Below are positions 17,666-27,692 of a stretch of 64,000 bases of DNA, one piece after another (position 1 is the first letter of the stretch; each line of letters opens with the position of its first letter). The DNA is taken from NCBI GenBank assembly GCA_900319625.1, contig ONPD01000004.1, positions 1-64,000 of the forward strand, given 5' to 3'. The stretch is from an uncultured Treponema sp. (GTDB lineage: Bacteria > Spirochaetota > Spirochaetia > Treponematales > Treponemataceae). The position numbers were made by a program, and so were the translations under genes. The notes beneath the pieces were generated by a model. It worked only from the letters and a program-made list of their open reading frames with translations, searched no databases and was not told the DNA's origin.

Positions 17666-19939
17666 TTACGACTCCCTTCTGTCACTTAATTCCTTACAGT
17701 AAGATAAAAGCGTTTTCTTCTGAAGATAAAAATACAAAAGAGCAGCCACTGCTATCAAAACAGGAATAATAATAAATAAAGAAATCATTGTTATCAGACT
17801 AAGATTTTTAAACTGCTCTATTCCCTCAGCATCATTCTGGATTTTTAAGTAAGAAGAAGACTGAAGGCTTTTTTGATGGAGCTTACAAAGCTGACTCTCA
17901 TTCATCAGGTAAAGAATCGAATAAACTGCAAAATCAAAGTTTGAAAAATCCGCTGAATCAGCCTCTGCGGCATAATTATTCATAAGAGTGTTCAAAAAAT
18001 ACTGGTCGGAAATTGCAATGACTTTTACTTCCCCGCTGCTGTTTTTCAAATTAAAAAGCCCGGAAAGCTGACCTGAAATTTCTGCTCCAAGAATTTTTGG
18101 CCCCTTATCATCTGAAGGATAATTTTTTTGAGAAATTTCAAAAGGATTTACATTAAGTTCAGAGGCTTTATAAGAAAAAGCATGGTCAGAAGAAGTAATA
18201 TAGGCTTTTGCAAGCTTTTCATTCTGAATAGTAAGATTTGACGGCCAGAAAAGCGTAAGGCCGCCAGAAGGAAGATTTATCTGAGGTAAAATTTTTATCC
18301 ACATAGGATAATTCAAGACGTAAGTCTCATCATTATCCCCGCTTACCATAGTAATTTTTGAGCAGGAAATATCCCCCGCAATTTTTGCCTCAAAAGTAAT
18401 TCCCCAGTTTTCAAGCATTTCAACAAGATTTGTATTCAGGTTCTCCTTAAGGCTCCAGTCCCCCTGAATATCAAAGGAATAAGGTGAAAGGGCAAAAAAT
18501 GCATTGCCCTTACCGCTCAGAATATAATCTTCAATTGCGATTGCGGCATCAATTTTTATCTGGCTGTCACCTATTACAAAAAGCGGACCGGAAGCAGCAG
18601 AAAGCCTTTGAGAAAAATCCTGACTTTCCGGGAAAAGAGGATTTACTTCCAGCCCCTGAAGATTAAAAATCGGAACAAGATAGGTATAATCCTGAGAAAA
18701 TGTCATTCCGTTTCCAAGAATTACATTTACAATAAACTTCTTAGCGGAAATCAGCTTTTTTACCCGCATATCAAGGTCGTATTCAAGAGACTGAGCTCCA
18801 AGTACAAAAGGAAGGGCTTCAAAAGTTCCGTTGTACTCAAGAATTACCGCTGAATATACCCTGGTAATTTTAGTCGAAGTCTGGGCGGAGTTTTTTATTT
18901 CCTGACTTTTTATACCGTATGAATCAAGAAGCTCCTGAGCTTTGGAGTCAGAATCAGGATTTTTTATTTTAAAGCTTATATTTTTTGAATGAGAGGCATA
19001 GGCTTGAAGGAAATCACTAACGTCACGCACCTGAGGATAAAGACTGTTCAAAGTAGCTGAACGGTAAAAAGTGATGGAAAGAGGTTCAGCTACATCGCTA
19101 AGAAGGGATTTTGAGTATTTTGAAAGCGAATAAGTTTGATTTTTAGAAAAATCCAGGCGGCAATACCAGCGTTTTGAATTAAGAAAAACAAGAAGAAAAA
19201 TAACTGAATAAAGAAAAATCCTGAAGCCTTGGGTTTTAATTCTCCCCTTCTTTTTTTCGCAAGTCAGCCAGGTCAAAAACAAAAAGAAAGCGGTAAAAAT
19301 CAAAAAGAAGATAAAGTCCCGGCTGTCAAAAATTGCCTTTGAAGCGGCATCAAAATGCCAGGCAAAAGAGATTTCCTTAAATAAGGCGGCAAGGAAGCTT
19401 TTGCTTGAAAGGTAGACAGTAAAATTGTGGGCGCTGTTGAAAAGGGCCAGGAGCACTGCCGCAAGCACAAAAGCTGTTATCTGATTAGAAACAAGCTCAA
19501 AAATAAGGAGGCAGAGCGAAATTGTGCAGGAGGCATATAAAAGCAGGAAGAAAAAGCTTGTCAAAATTTCTGAAAAATCAATCGTAAAGAAAAGCGAGAT
19601 GAAAATTAAAGCGGGAATCAACAGAAGAATAAAAGCCGTGCAGACAGTCAGCAGGCCTAGAAAGCGGCTTATAAGCTTTTGAAAAGAAGAATAAGGCACG
19701 AAATCATCAAAATTATTTATGCTTGTTTTTGCTGCCAGGGCCGGAAGGATTATTATACTGATATAGGGAACAGCACTGAAGAAAAGAGAAAGAGATGCTG
19801 AAGTTCCGCTAAAAAACTGATGGCGGATAAAGAAGTTTGCGTATGTAAAAAAGGCAAATAAAAAGGCAAGAACAAAATTTTTTGGACTTAGATAATATTT
19901 TATCTGGATTTTATAAAGGTCTTTTACACTAGAAGTCAC
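17666..19939 (-). CDS. ABC-2 permease fused to a GldG-like extracytoplasmic domain
   Basis: The protein (about 757 residues) joins two modules. Residues 1-240 hold about six transmembrane helices of the ABC-2 permease type. After a further helix near 240-260 comes a large GldG/ABC_transp_aux domain (about 270-690), followed by a last helix near 720-740. The GldG region includes VIGDSQIKIDAAIAIEDYIL and GGLTLFWPSNL. Gld systems were named for Flavobacterium gliding, but homologues are widespread and their cargo is unclear. I favour GTG 19939 because GGAAGG lies eight bases upstream; GTG 19948 sits directly on that site. The start overlaps the ATPase gene by 11 bp. Confidence 0.75.
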   Translation of the reverse strand: MTSSVKDLYKIQIKYYLSPKNFVLAFLFAFFTYANFFIRHQFFSGTSASLSLFFSAVPYISIIILPALAAKTSINNFDDFVPYSSFQKLISRFLGLLTVCTAFILLLIPALIFISLFFTIDFSEILTSFFFLLLYASCTISLCLLIFELVSNQITAFVLAAVLLALFNSAHNFTVYLSSKSFLAALFKEISFAWHFDAASKAIFDSRDFIFFLIFTAFFLFLTWLTCEKKKGRIKTQGFRIFLYSVIFLLVFLNSKRWYCRLDFSKNQTYSLSKYSKSLLSDVAEPLSITFYRSATLNSLYPQVRDVSDFLQAYASHSKNISFKIKNPDSDSKAQELLDSYGIKSQEIKNSAQTSTKITRVYSAVILEYNGTFEALPFVLGAQSLEYDLDMRVKKLISAKKFIVNVILGNGMTFSQDYTYLVPIFNLQGLEVNPLFPESQDFSQRLSAASGPLFVIGDSQIKIDAAIAIEDYILSGKGNAFFALSPYSFDIQGDWSLKENLNTNLVEMLENWGITFEAKIAGDISCSKITMVSGDNDETYVLNYPMWIKILPQINLPSGGLTLFWPSNLTIQNEKLAKAYITSSDHAFSYKASELNVNPFEISQKNYPSDDKGPKILGAEISGQLSGLFNLKNSSGEVKVIAISDQYFLNTLMNNYAAEADSADFSNFDFAVYSILYLMNESQLCKLHQKSLQSSSYLKIQNDAEGIEQFKNLSLITMISLFIIIPVLIAVAALLYFYLQKKTLLSYCKELSDRRES

Positions 19940-20582
19940 AGAACTCACCTTCCATCATTTTTTTTAACTGCTCCTGGCTTCCAAAGCCCAGCTGGCTGCC
20001 ATTTTTAATAAGGACTACATTATCGCAGAGACTTTCAACTTCGCTTAAAAGATGGGTTGAAATCAGAATTGATTTACTTTTAGAAAAATCTTTTATCAGG
20101 CGGTGAAGCTGGGAAATCTGCAGGGGGTCAAGACCGGAAACAGGCTCATCAAGGACAAGGTTTTCCGGATTATGAATGATTGCCTGAGCAAGACTTAGGC
20201 GCTGTTTATAGCCTTTGGAAAGAGTCTTTATTTTTTTTGAAAGGACATCAGAAAGTCCGCATTTTTTTATGACATCGCGGACTGCCTCGTCAATCTGGCC
20301 GGCCGAAAAACCGTGAAGACGGGCGGCATAAGTCAGGAAATCAGCTGTGTAAAGCTTTTCAGGCAGGCTGGTAACTTCAGGAAGGTATCCAAGAGAGCCG
20401 GAGACCTTTATTTCTCCCCCGTCAGCATAATGAAAACCACAGATTGCTTTTATTATCGTAGACTTTCCGCTTCCGTTTGCACCCACCAGGGCTGTAATTT
20501 TCCCTGGCTCAACGCAAAAATTTATTCCGCTGATTTTAAATGAGGATTTATAAGCTTTGGAAAAATCACAGACTTCAATCAT
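19929..20582 (-). CDS. ABC transporter ATP-binding protein (GldA-like)
   Basis: The 217-residue ATPase has Walker A GANGSGKST near 36-44, signature LSKGYKQRLSLAQAI near 122-136, Walker B LVLDEP and a switch His in STHLLSEVE. It belongs to the ABC-2 drug/GldA group. It is the first gene of a three-gene operon with the permease/GldG fusion and the DUF4340-like protein. Length is short but complete. Confidence 0.9.
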   Translation of the reverse strand: MIEVCDFSKAYKSSFKISGINFCVEPGKITALVGANGSGKSTIIKAICGFHYADGGEIKVSGSLGYLPEVTSLPEKLYTADFLTYAARLHGFSAGQIDEAVRDVIKKCGLSDVLSKKIKTLSKGYKQRLSLAQAIIHNPENLVLDEPVSGLDPLQISQLHRLIKDFSKSKSILISTHLLSEVESLCDNVVLIKNGSQLGFGSQEQLKKMMEGEFCDF

Positions 20583-20611
20583 AAAGCCAGAAAGCGCCCT
20601 TCCCGCGCCCT

Positions 20612-21538
20612 TTAATCCACGTAAGGAATTTCAATGTGCATGCGGTCGCGCGAAAGTTCCGCCTGTGGCCATACAGACTGGGCTTCTTCCAGCAATAGAG
20701 AAAGTTCCTTGTCTGTATAGCGGGGACTATAGTGAATCATGCACATACGGCGGACATTAGCATCGCGGGCAATTGTTGCTGCCTGAACCGCAGTCATATG
20801 CTTTTTTTCTTTTGCCTGATCCAGAAGCGCGTGCTCAAACATTCCCTCGCAGACAAGAAGGTCACTTCCGCGAACTTCATCAGCAATAGACGGCTTATAG
20901 AGTGTGTCTGTTACAAAAGAGAATTTACGGCCGCTGCGAGGCTTTCCCATAACCTGCTCGGGTTTTACAATCGAACCGTTTTCAGCCTGAACTTCTTCTC
21001 CCTTCTGCAGTTTTCCCCAGAGAGGTCCACAGGGAACGCCAAGTGAGCGTGCCGTATCAGGATTAAACTCACCAGGGCGGTCAAGCTCTTCCAGAGTGTA
21101 GCCTACGCAGGTTTTTGTGTGGTCCAGCGGAAAGGCACGGATATAAAAATCTTCGCCACCGTGAACAACGCAGGGAGCTGTAATTTCCTTTACGACAATC
21201 GGATAATTTATGTACATATCAAGCACTCGGCGGCTTGTTTCGATGTATTCCTTGATTTTTGGAGGTCCGTAAATGTACAAAGGCTCTGTGCGGTCAACCT
21301 GGGCAGACAGCATAAGAATGCCTGGGAGTCCTGTTACGTGGTCAGCGTGGGTATGAGAAACAAAAATTGCATTGATTTTTTTCCACTTAAGATTCAGACG
21401 CTTTAGGGAAACCTGAGTACCTTCACCACCGTCGAATAAAAATAAATCACCGTCACGCCTCAGCAAAACAGAAGTCAAATGACGGTAAGGAAGCGGCATC
21501 ATTCCACCGCAACCTAAAATAAAGGCTTCCATATTCAT
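20612..21538 (-). CDS. rnz: Ribonuclease Z
   Basis: RNase Z cuts the 3' trailer of tRNA precursors, important where CCA is not encoded (as for the tRNA-Leu at 8424). The metallo-beta-lactamase motif is VSHTHADHVTGLPG near residues 61-74. Further metal ligands are in FPLDHTKTCVGY and MIHYSPRY. The 308-residue length and the motif GGEGTQVSLKRL match the family. It lies 9 bp after the start region of the MATE gene stop, same strand. Confidence 0.93.
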   Translation of the reverse strand: MNMEAFILGCGGMMPLPYRHLTSVLLRRDGDLFLFDGGEGTQVSLKRLNLKWKKINAIFVSHTHADHVTGLPGILMLSAQVDRTEPLYIYGPPKIKEYIETSRRVLDMYINYPIVVKEITAPCVVHGGEDFYIRAFPLDHTKTCVGYTLEELDRPGEFNPDTARSLGVPCGPLWGKLQKGEEVQAENGSIVKPEQVMGKPRSGRKFSFVTDTLYKPSIADEVRGSDLLVCEGMFEHALLDQAKEKKHMTAVQAATIARDANVRRMCMIHYSPRYTDKELSLLLEEAQSVWPQAELSRDRMHIEIPYVD

Positions 21539-21547
21539 AAAGACATT

Positions 21548-22891
21548 CTAGCGGATTTCCAGCTTTTTGAAAACAATGGCAAAACAGATACAGTGAGCAA
21601 TAAAAGTAATGATCCAGGAAATCGGATAAGAGACGAAAATGATAAACTCGGTATGAAAGCGGACTGTCTGGAACAAGGTTGAAAGCCAGACAATACGGAA
21701 AACGCAGACCCCCGCAATGCAGACAACCATTGGAAGAAGACTGTGACCAATTCCGCGGATAATGTTACTCATTGTATCCATAATGCCGCAGAGGGCGTAG
21801 GTCGAACAGATGATTGAAAGACGGCGGATACCTGCCGCAATTACAAGAGGATTTTTAGAGTAGATTCCAAGAATCTGGCGGGCAAAAATCACTACAAGGA
21901 AGCCAAGGCCTTCTCCCACTACAAGAACTGTAAGAAGGGATATAAACATAAGCTTTTTGATTCTGTCTTTCTGCCCCGCTCCCATATTCTGAGAAACAAA
22001 GGTCAGAGCGCCTTGAGAAAAGCCGTTCATGGCAAGGTAAACAAAGCCTTCTATATTGATTCCTGCAGAGCTTCCCGCAATTACAACCGGACCAAAGGAG
22101 TTTACAGAAGACTGAATTACCATGTTTGAGATAGAGAACATCATTCCCTGAAAGCCCGCAGGAACTCCAATCTTAATGATATGAATCAGAATGTATTTAT
22201 GGATTTTAAGCTTACGTAATTCCAGTTTAAAACCGTCTTCTTCACGCATTAAAAGCACGACTACAAAGGCGGCGGCAAAAATCTGAGAAATTACTGTAGC
22301 AAGGGCAACGCCCGCAACATCCATGCGGAAGAAGATTACAAAAATCAGGTTGAGTATGACATTTATTACACCGGCAACCATAAGAATGTAAAGAGGTCTT
22401 TTTGTATCCCCTTTGGCACGTAAAAGCGCACTTCCAAAGTTAAAAATCACCGTGGCACTTATTCCGGCAAAATAAATGCGGAGGTAAAGCACCGCAAGCA
22501 CAAGAACTTCTTCCGGTGCCTGCATAAGGTGTAAAATCGGGCGGGCAAAAATCACGCCAAGAATTGTAAGGCCGATTCCGCTGTAAATGGAAAGCAGCAT
22601 AGAAGTATGAACGGTATTCCTGAGTTCCCGGATTTTTCCGGCGCCGAAATAGTTGGCAGAAACAACGCTGGAACCGATTGAAAGGCCGATAAAAAGGTTC
22701 AGCATGAGGTTTATGAAAGAAGAAGTTGAACCTACAGCGGCAAGGGAATTATCGCCTGCAAAACGGCCTACTACAATTACGTCAGCGGCGTTAAATAAAA
22801 GCTGAAGAACGCCCGACAGAATCAGAGGGACTGAGAAAATAATCAGTTCTTTAAAAATCGGACCTTTGGTCATGTCCAGCTGATTTTTCAT
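21548..22891 (-). CDS. MATE-family efflux transporter
   Basis: Multidrug and toxic compound extrusion transporters move cationic drugs out using Na+ or H+ gradients. The 447-residue protein has twelve hydrophobic helices and the family patterns PLILSGVLQLLFNAADVIVVGRFAG at the N-terminus (residues 17-41) and a repeat of similar type in the second half. Substrate is not predictable. Its ATG overlaps the stop of the small upstream gene (ATGA), so the two are coupled. Confidence 0.92.
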   Translation of the reverse strand: MKNQLDMTKGPIFKELIIFSVPLILSGVLQLLFNAADVIVVGRFAGDNSLAAVGSTSSFINLMLNLFIGLSIGSSVVSANYFGAGKIRELRNTVHTSMLLSIYSGIGLTILGVIFARPILHLMQAPEEVLVLAVLYLRIYFAGISATVIFNFGSALLRAKGDTKRPLYILMVAGVINVILNLIFVIFFRMDVAGVALATVISQIFAAAFVVVLLMREEDGFKLELRKLKIHKYILIHIIKIGVPAGFQGMMFSISNMVIQSSVNSFGPVVIAGSSAGINIEGFVYLAMNGFSQGALTFVSQNMGAGQKDRIKKLMFISLLTVLVVGEGLGFLVVIFARQILGIYSKNPLVIAAGIRRLSIICSTYALCGIMDTMSNIIRGIGHSLLPMVVCIAGVCVFRIVWLSTLFQTVRFHTEFIIFVSYPISWIITFIAHCICFAIVFKKLEIR

Positions 22892-23112
22892 AAATCTTCC
22901 AGCATCTCCCTGAAGAAGTGATTTTCAATCCGCGCTTTATTAAAAAGCTCCTTTACCGAATAGTATTTTTCACCTTCAAAGGTGCGGCCAAAAAGTATGT
23001 AATCGCGGCCGGAATTGTCTACTCCGTAAGTAAGGCTGTATTCAAGCCCCTTCCAGGTAAAACTCCATTCGCTTTTAGTTTCGATTTTGAAGATGAAGTC
23101 TTCTTTTGTCAT
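22888..23112 (-). CDS. Small conserved-looking protein, unknown function
   Basis: The 74-residue product (MTKEDFIFKIETKSEW...) is hydrophilic with a beta-rich first half (FTWKGLEYSLTYGVD) and a helical C-terminus. I do not recognise it. The ATG at 23112 is preferred over a longer frame to 23166 that would begin with an untypical hydrophobic stretch. It overlaps the MATE start by 4 bp. The ATP-grasp gene diverges from it with only 43 bp between. Confidence 0.55.
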   Translation of the reverse strand: MTKEDFIFKIETKSEWSFTWKGLEYSLTYGVDNSGRDYILFGRTFEGEKYYSVKELFNKARIENHFFREMLEDL

Positions 23113-23155
23113 GCTTGTAAATATACAGCAAAATAAGGTAAATTCAAGTAGATTT

Positions 23156-24538
23156 ATGAATATCATTATTTACTCCACTAATTCAAATAACTTTGACGGC
23201 CCAACCTACCATTATACAAATCTTCCTTCCAACGCTAAAAATACAGAACGTGTTCTAGCTGATTTTTTCGGGGCAGACTGTTTTACAAAGCATCATTTTA
23301 CCCTTGTATCTGAACTCCCGGGAATGTTTTTACTGGACCTTCAAGGTAATGAACTTGCTGAAAAATCGGAACATTTTGAATATAAAATCCTCCCACGGGG
23401 GGAAAACTCACCCGAAGAAGTTGCAACCTTAATTGAAGACTGTAAGCCAGACCTGGTAATTGCGGCAACCTATTGGGTAACGCCTTTTGACTGGCTTCCT
23501 ATTAAAGACGCTCAGGTGGCAGAAATACTGAAGGCAAACGGCATCAAGGTTATCTGCAACAGTCTTGAAGTTAGCCTTATGAGCTTTGATAAAATCCAGA
23601 CTCATTCATTTCTTGAACTCAACGGCTTTCCGGTTGCAAAGGCAGTTTACGTACATCACGAGCTTTTCTGGGCAGAAAGAAACCGGGCGGAACTCAAGGA
23701 AAACCCCTATAAAGAAAGTGTATTTTTCCGCATCAAAAACATGAACTTTCCGGTTATCATAAAGGACACCTCAGGGCTTTCCAGCTACGGAATGGAAGTC
23801 TGCCATACCTTTGGTCAGGTGAAAAACTTTTTGAACGGCAAGAAAAACAACGGCGATAAGATTGTAGAAGAGTTTGTAAAAGGTCCTCAGTTTGCAATGG
23901 AAATCTGGGGGACGCCGGAAAGCGGCTACAGAATCTTTAAGCCTTTTATGGTAAGCGTAAACCAGTACGGAATCACAAGCCCAAAGCAGAGCGTAAAGAT
24001 CGGGCCGGTAGAAGGAACTGAAGCGCCGGCAGGGGGCACCGGAACACACGAATGTGCCTTCCCCCTCGCTGCCCTCAATTCAGAACTTCTCCGCCTTGCA
24101 AAGCTGATAAAAGTCAAGGGAACCTGCCAGGTGGACTTTGGCTGGGACGAAGAAAACAAACGATGGGTGATTTTTGAACTGAATCCCCGCCTTAGCGGAA
24201 TGAGCCAGCTGCAGTTTGAAAGCCAGCTTGGCTGCCCTCTGGGAAAAGAACGTCCTGCTATGTCCTTAAAATTCCCGATTCTGGAAAGAGATGTCTTACA
24301 AAAACTCAGCTCTATGCCTTTTGTAAAGCACGTTACCCAGACTGTAAACGACCAGGCAAAACAAAACCGCGAGCACGGCTACTGCGAAGTTGTTTTAACT
24401 GCAGAAAACTTTGACCAGCTGAGAGAAAATCTAATCACCCTTGATAAAGTCTTTTCTGAATATATGGAAGAAGCATTTTTTCAGACAGGTCTTAAGCTTC
24501 TGGAAAAGCTTACATCTTCAAGTCAGAAATGTCTTTAA
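23156..24538 (+). CDS. Orphan ATP-grasp enzyme
   Basis: ATP-grasp enzymes ligate a carboxylate to an amine, thiol or similar group through an acyl-phosphate. The 460-residue protein has an N-terminal pre-ATP domain (about 1-150). The ATP-grasp core shows FPVIIKDTSGLSSYGMEV (nucleotide-binding Lys and loop) near 200-217, the adenine-contact segment IVEEFVKGPQFAMEIWG near 236-252, and the Mg-binding pattern FELNPRLSG near 340-348. It most resembles the carbamoyl-phosphate-synthase-like/D-Ala-ligase-like group. The substrate is unknown and no pathway neighbours help. Its 3' end overlaps that of the convergent GGDEF gene by 29 bp. Confidence 0.75.
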   Translation: MNIIIYSTNSNNFDGPTYHYTNLPSNAKNTERVLADFFGADCFTKHHFTLVSELPGMFLLDLQGNELAEKSEHFEYKILPRGENSPEEVATLIEDCKPDLVIAATYWVTPFDWLPIKDAQVAEILKANGIKVICNSLEVSLMSFDKIQTHSFLELNGFPVAKAVYVHHELFWAERNRAELKENPYKESVFFRIKNMNFPVIIKDTSGLSSYGMEVCHTFGQVKNFLNGKKNNGDKIVEEFVKGPQFAMEIWGTPESGYRIFKPFMVSVNQYGITSPKQSVKIGPVEGTEAPAGGTGTHECAFPLAALNSELLRLAKLIKVKGTCQVDFGWDEENKRWVIFELNPRLSGMSQLQFESQLGCPLGKERPAMSLKFPILERDVLQKLSSMPFVKHVTQTVNDQAKQNREHGYCEVVLTAENFDQLRENLITLDKVFSEYMEEAFFQTGLKLLEKLTSSSQKCL

Positions 24539-27500
24539 TTCTTGACCAGGTTGCAACGCTGCCCTTGCCGTTTTCCTTGGCAAATTTCAGGGCCTTATTT
24601 GCGTTTCTAAGGACTTCCATAAGGTTTGCAGGTTCTTCTGTGTCGGAATTACAGCAGAGTCCCATACTGAAGCCGATTTCTTTTCCTGCAGGAACTTCAA
24701 ATTCCTGATTAATAAAATTCTTTAATTCAGGAATGAAAAAATCCCTCTTTGAAAGCTCAATGTAGATTCGCTGGCACATTCTCTCACCTTCCTCTTCGGA
24801 AGTGTCACTCATGACCACAACAAACTCATCCCCGCCGTAACGGCAGACAAAATCTATGCGGCGCAAGGTTGTCTTAAGCACATCTGCAAAACAGCGCAAA
24901 AGGAAATCACCGGCAATATAACCGAAGCGCTCGTTATAATACTTAAAGTTATCGATATCAATAAAGGCAATTGCCTTCTGAATAATCTGCTTTCGTCGTT
25001 TGAAAAAGCGTTCAATACGTTCATTTTCAAGTGTAATGTGACGGGAAAGTGCACGACGGTTACTAAGCTGAGTAATCGGGTCAACGGCGGTTAAGGCTGC
25101 AAGATTTTCACTTTGAGTAAAAATAATAAGCTGGCTCTGGATATTCAAAAGCGCAATATTTACGATTGAAACCAGAGTTGAGGAGAATTTCTTATTATCG
25201 TTCGGAATAACTACAAGAGCACCCTTAAAATCAAATTTTGAAAGGTCGCAGTAATAAAGCTCATTATCCCTGTCATAAATCAGTTCCGGTCTTGCAGGAT
25301 TTCCATATCGGCTGTAAAGACTTTCCCATACAGCTTCCGGCAGAATCATTTCCTTTGTAGAACCCTGTGAAAAAGAAGTAAGGTTATGCCATTTTTTTGC
25401 AAGACCCATCTGGGCAAAAGAAACAGACTGTGCCGTAAGGAATTCGCAGATACCGACAGAAATCTTTTCAAGATAATTTTTAATTCCAGTAATGCCGGGA
25501 TTAAAGGAATTAATCTTTGTTATGAACTGATATTCATTAATCTTATTATGAAGCTGATTGATTGTATAATCTTTATTGGCCTTATCAATCAAAAACTGAA
25601 AGTTTATTTTAGGATCAGCAAGCTTTGTGAAATTCTTTTTGTATTCATCAAGAATAAAATCCTTCTTATTTTTGTAAAAATATACAAGGCTTTTTTCTTT
25701 TGCAATCGCAAGACCCCTATCAAAAAACTGCTGAGAAAGCTCATATTTTTCAAGATTTTCAAGAAGTATTGCAAATTCGTAAATCAAAAAGACGATTGTA
25801 TGATTATATTTTACAAGCTTTTCATAATCTATAATCACCTTGTCCATAATTTTTGCAGCTTCATCAAATTTGCCTTTTTTTGCTGTAAGGCAGGCATTTA
25901 TAAAAAGCACAATAGGCTTACAGTTATCTGAAATCTTTGCATTCTTTCCGGAAAGAGCCTGATAATTCATCTCTGCGTGGAAAAAATCCTGATTGTAAAT
26001 GTCGATTACAGACTGGAAGGCATAAATGTCATCAGTTTTAGGAATGTAAGAATTTACAGTAGCATTTTCCGGAACGAATTTCTTATACAAATCCAGGAGA
26101 GTCAGAGCGATTTTTTCTGTAAGCTCAAAATTATGAGTATAAAAAGCCGCCCGGGTCATATTTTTCAGAAGTTCAATAACAAGAATATAATCAGAAACAA
26201 AGAATAACTTGTCTATAAAATCGTTGAGAACATTATATGCTTCCTTAAACCTTGACATTCTCAGACAGAAATCAGAAAGACCGTTTTTAATGCAGATCAT
26301 CTGTTCCAGGTCACCAAGCTCAGTCCTCAGCGCATCAGCTTTTTCCAGAGATTTTCTTGCCTGGTCATTATTTCCGATTTCCTCGAAATATATGGACTGC
26401 CAGAGCATTACAGCAGAAATCTGCATATCATTTTTGATTTCGTTGGCAATACGTTCAGTTTTTTCAAGCAGATGTTCAAAGAATTTTATCTGTGCCTTGT
26501 CTTCAAAAACCGCATCAGGAAAATGAAGGACTGTATTTACATAGTTATTGTTCAAATCACTTCGACTAAGAGCATCAATTGCGGCCTTATACTTATCCAT
26601 TACAAGAAGGCGGTCATCACGGTTAGTTGCAAAATAATCCTGCATTAAGGCCAGGGAATAATAATGAGATTTTTTATCACGTCCGTCAGAAAAACGCTGT
26701 AGTACAAGAAGAGCATATCTTCTTGAAAGCGGAATCATCGATTTTGAATAATAAATTTTTGAAAGAAAGATTTTTGCTTTCAGGTCAATTTCATCATCAT
26801 AGCCTTCATCAGAAAGAGCTGAAAGAATTACCGCAGCCTTATCAAATTCAGAACAGATGTAATAAGCAAGAGCAGTTTCTGCTTTAAGCTCACGTTCCAG
26901 AGGCGAATAGCTTTTATGCTGTTCGATAATATCAAGTGCCCAGTTTGCAAGAAGCTTTGCCTGCTTCAAATCAAGAAGAAGTCTGGAATTTCTTAAGGCA
27001 ACAATAAGCGATTGAAAATTAAAAGTAAAATCATCAGAAAGGTCTTTCCCGAATAGTTTTTCAAGCTTAAATTCACTCAAATAATTATGATTCTGGGAAA
27101 TCTCCCTCAAAAAAGTCATAATAGTCTTTTTTGCGGTATAAGAATTTTCTGAATCAAAGCAGAAAATAAACTTTCCTTTATGATTTGATTTTTCAACCTC
27201 GGTCACTATATCCAGAGAATCTTCATTCATAAACTGAGAATTCAAAAAGATATAGTTATTATCACCATTCAGTTTTTCAATAAGGCTTACTACAGCTGCT
27301 TTTGTCTTATTTTTTTCATAATTGATTTCATGGCTTAAAACAATATCCTGTCTTTCTTTGGCAAGCCCGTCGTGAATGTAGGTGGCAAAAGTTTCAAGTT
27401 GAAGCGGGTAAACCTCTTTTTCCAGCATTTTAAATGGAGGATTATAAAAACGAAGAAGCTCCATAAAAGGCTTAAGCGGAGAATAATCATCCTTTAAGTC

Positions 27501-27626
27501 GATTACACAGTAGGACTCCCCTAAAATCTGAGGAATCTGATTCATTGTGTCATAATCAGAGGTGATGTAACAAGTATTTTTACAGTTTGAAACGAAATCT
27601 AAAAGAAACTGAACTCTCTTTTCCAT
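24510..27626 (-). CDS. Large TPR-like/GGDEF diguanylate cyclase
   Basis: The C-terminal 165 residues form a GGDEF domain that makes cyclic di-GMP. The active loop is RYGGDEFVVV and an inhibitory RxxD site (RRID) lies five residues before it, so the enzyme is probably active and product-inhibited. Upstream come a GAF-like region (about 690-840), a long stretch of helical TPR-like repeats (about 230-660) and an N-terminal alpha/beta region (1-200) that looks like a STAND/AAA-type fold but shows no Walker A. The input is likely cytoplasmic; there is no membrane helix. At 1038 residues it is far longer than usual cyclases. Confidence 0.85.
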   Translation of the reverse strand: MEKRVQFLLDFVSNCKNTCYITSDYDTMNQIPQILGESYCVIDLKDDYSPLKPFMELLRFYNPPFKMLEKEVYPLQLETFATYIHDGLAKERQDIVLSHEINYEKNKTKAAVVSLIEKLNGDNNYIFLNSQFMNEDSLDIVTEVEKSNHKGKFIFCFDSENSYTAKKTIMTFLREISQNHNYLSEFKLEKLFGKDLSDDFTFNFQSLIVALRNSRLLLDLKQAKLLANWALDIIEQHKSYSPLERELKAETALAYYICSEFDKAAVILSALSDEGYDDEIDLKAKIFLSKIYYSKSMIPLSRRYALLVLQRFSDGRDKKSHYYSLALMQDYFATNRDDRLLVMDKYKAAIDALSRSDLNNNYVNTVLHFPDAVFEDKAQIKFFEHLLEKTERIANEIKNDMQISAVMLWQSIYFEEIGNNDQARKSLEKADALRTELGDLEQMICIKNGLSDFCLRMSRFKEAYNVLNDFIDKLFFVSDYILVIELLKNMTRAAFYTHNFELTEKIALTLLDLYKKFVPENATVNSYIPKTDDIYAFQSVIDIYNQDFFHAEMNYQALSGKNAKISDNCKPIVLFINACLTAKKGKFDEAAKIMDKVIIDYEKLVKYNHTIVFLIYEFAILLENLEKYELSQQFFDRGLAIAKEKSLVYFYKNKKDFILDEYKKNFTKLADPKINFQFLIDKANKDYTINQLHNKINEYQFITKINSFNPGITGIKNYLEKISVGICEFLTAQSVSFAQMGLAKKWHNLTSFSQGSTKEMILPEAVWESLYSRYGNPARPELIYDRDNELYYCDLSKFDFKGALVVIPNDNKKFSSTLVSIVNIALLNIQSQLIIFTQSENLAALTAVDPITQLSNRRALSRHITLENERIERFFKRRKQIIQKAIAFIDIDNFKYYNERFGYIAGDFLLRCFADVLKTTLRRIDFVCRYGGDEFVVVMSDTSEEEGERMCQRIYIELSKRDFFIPELKNFINQEFEVPAGKEIGFSMGLCCNSDTEEPANLMEVLRNANKALKFAKENGKGSVATWSRIKDISDLKM

Positions 27627-27692
27627 GATACAAAAATTATATCATACAAGGTTGGATTTTTGAAAAGAAAAATATTCAATTTATAGAAGATT

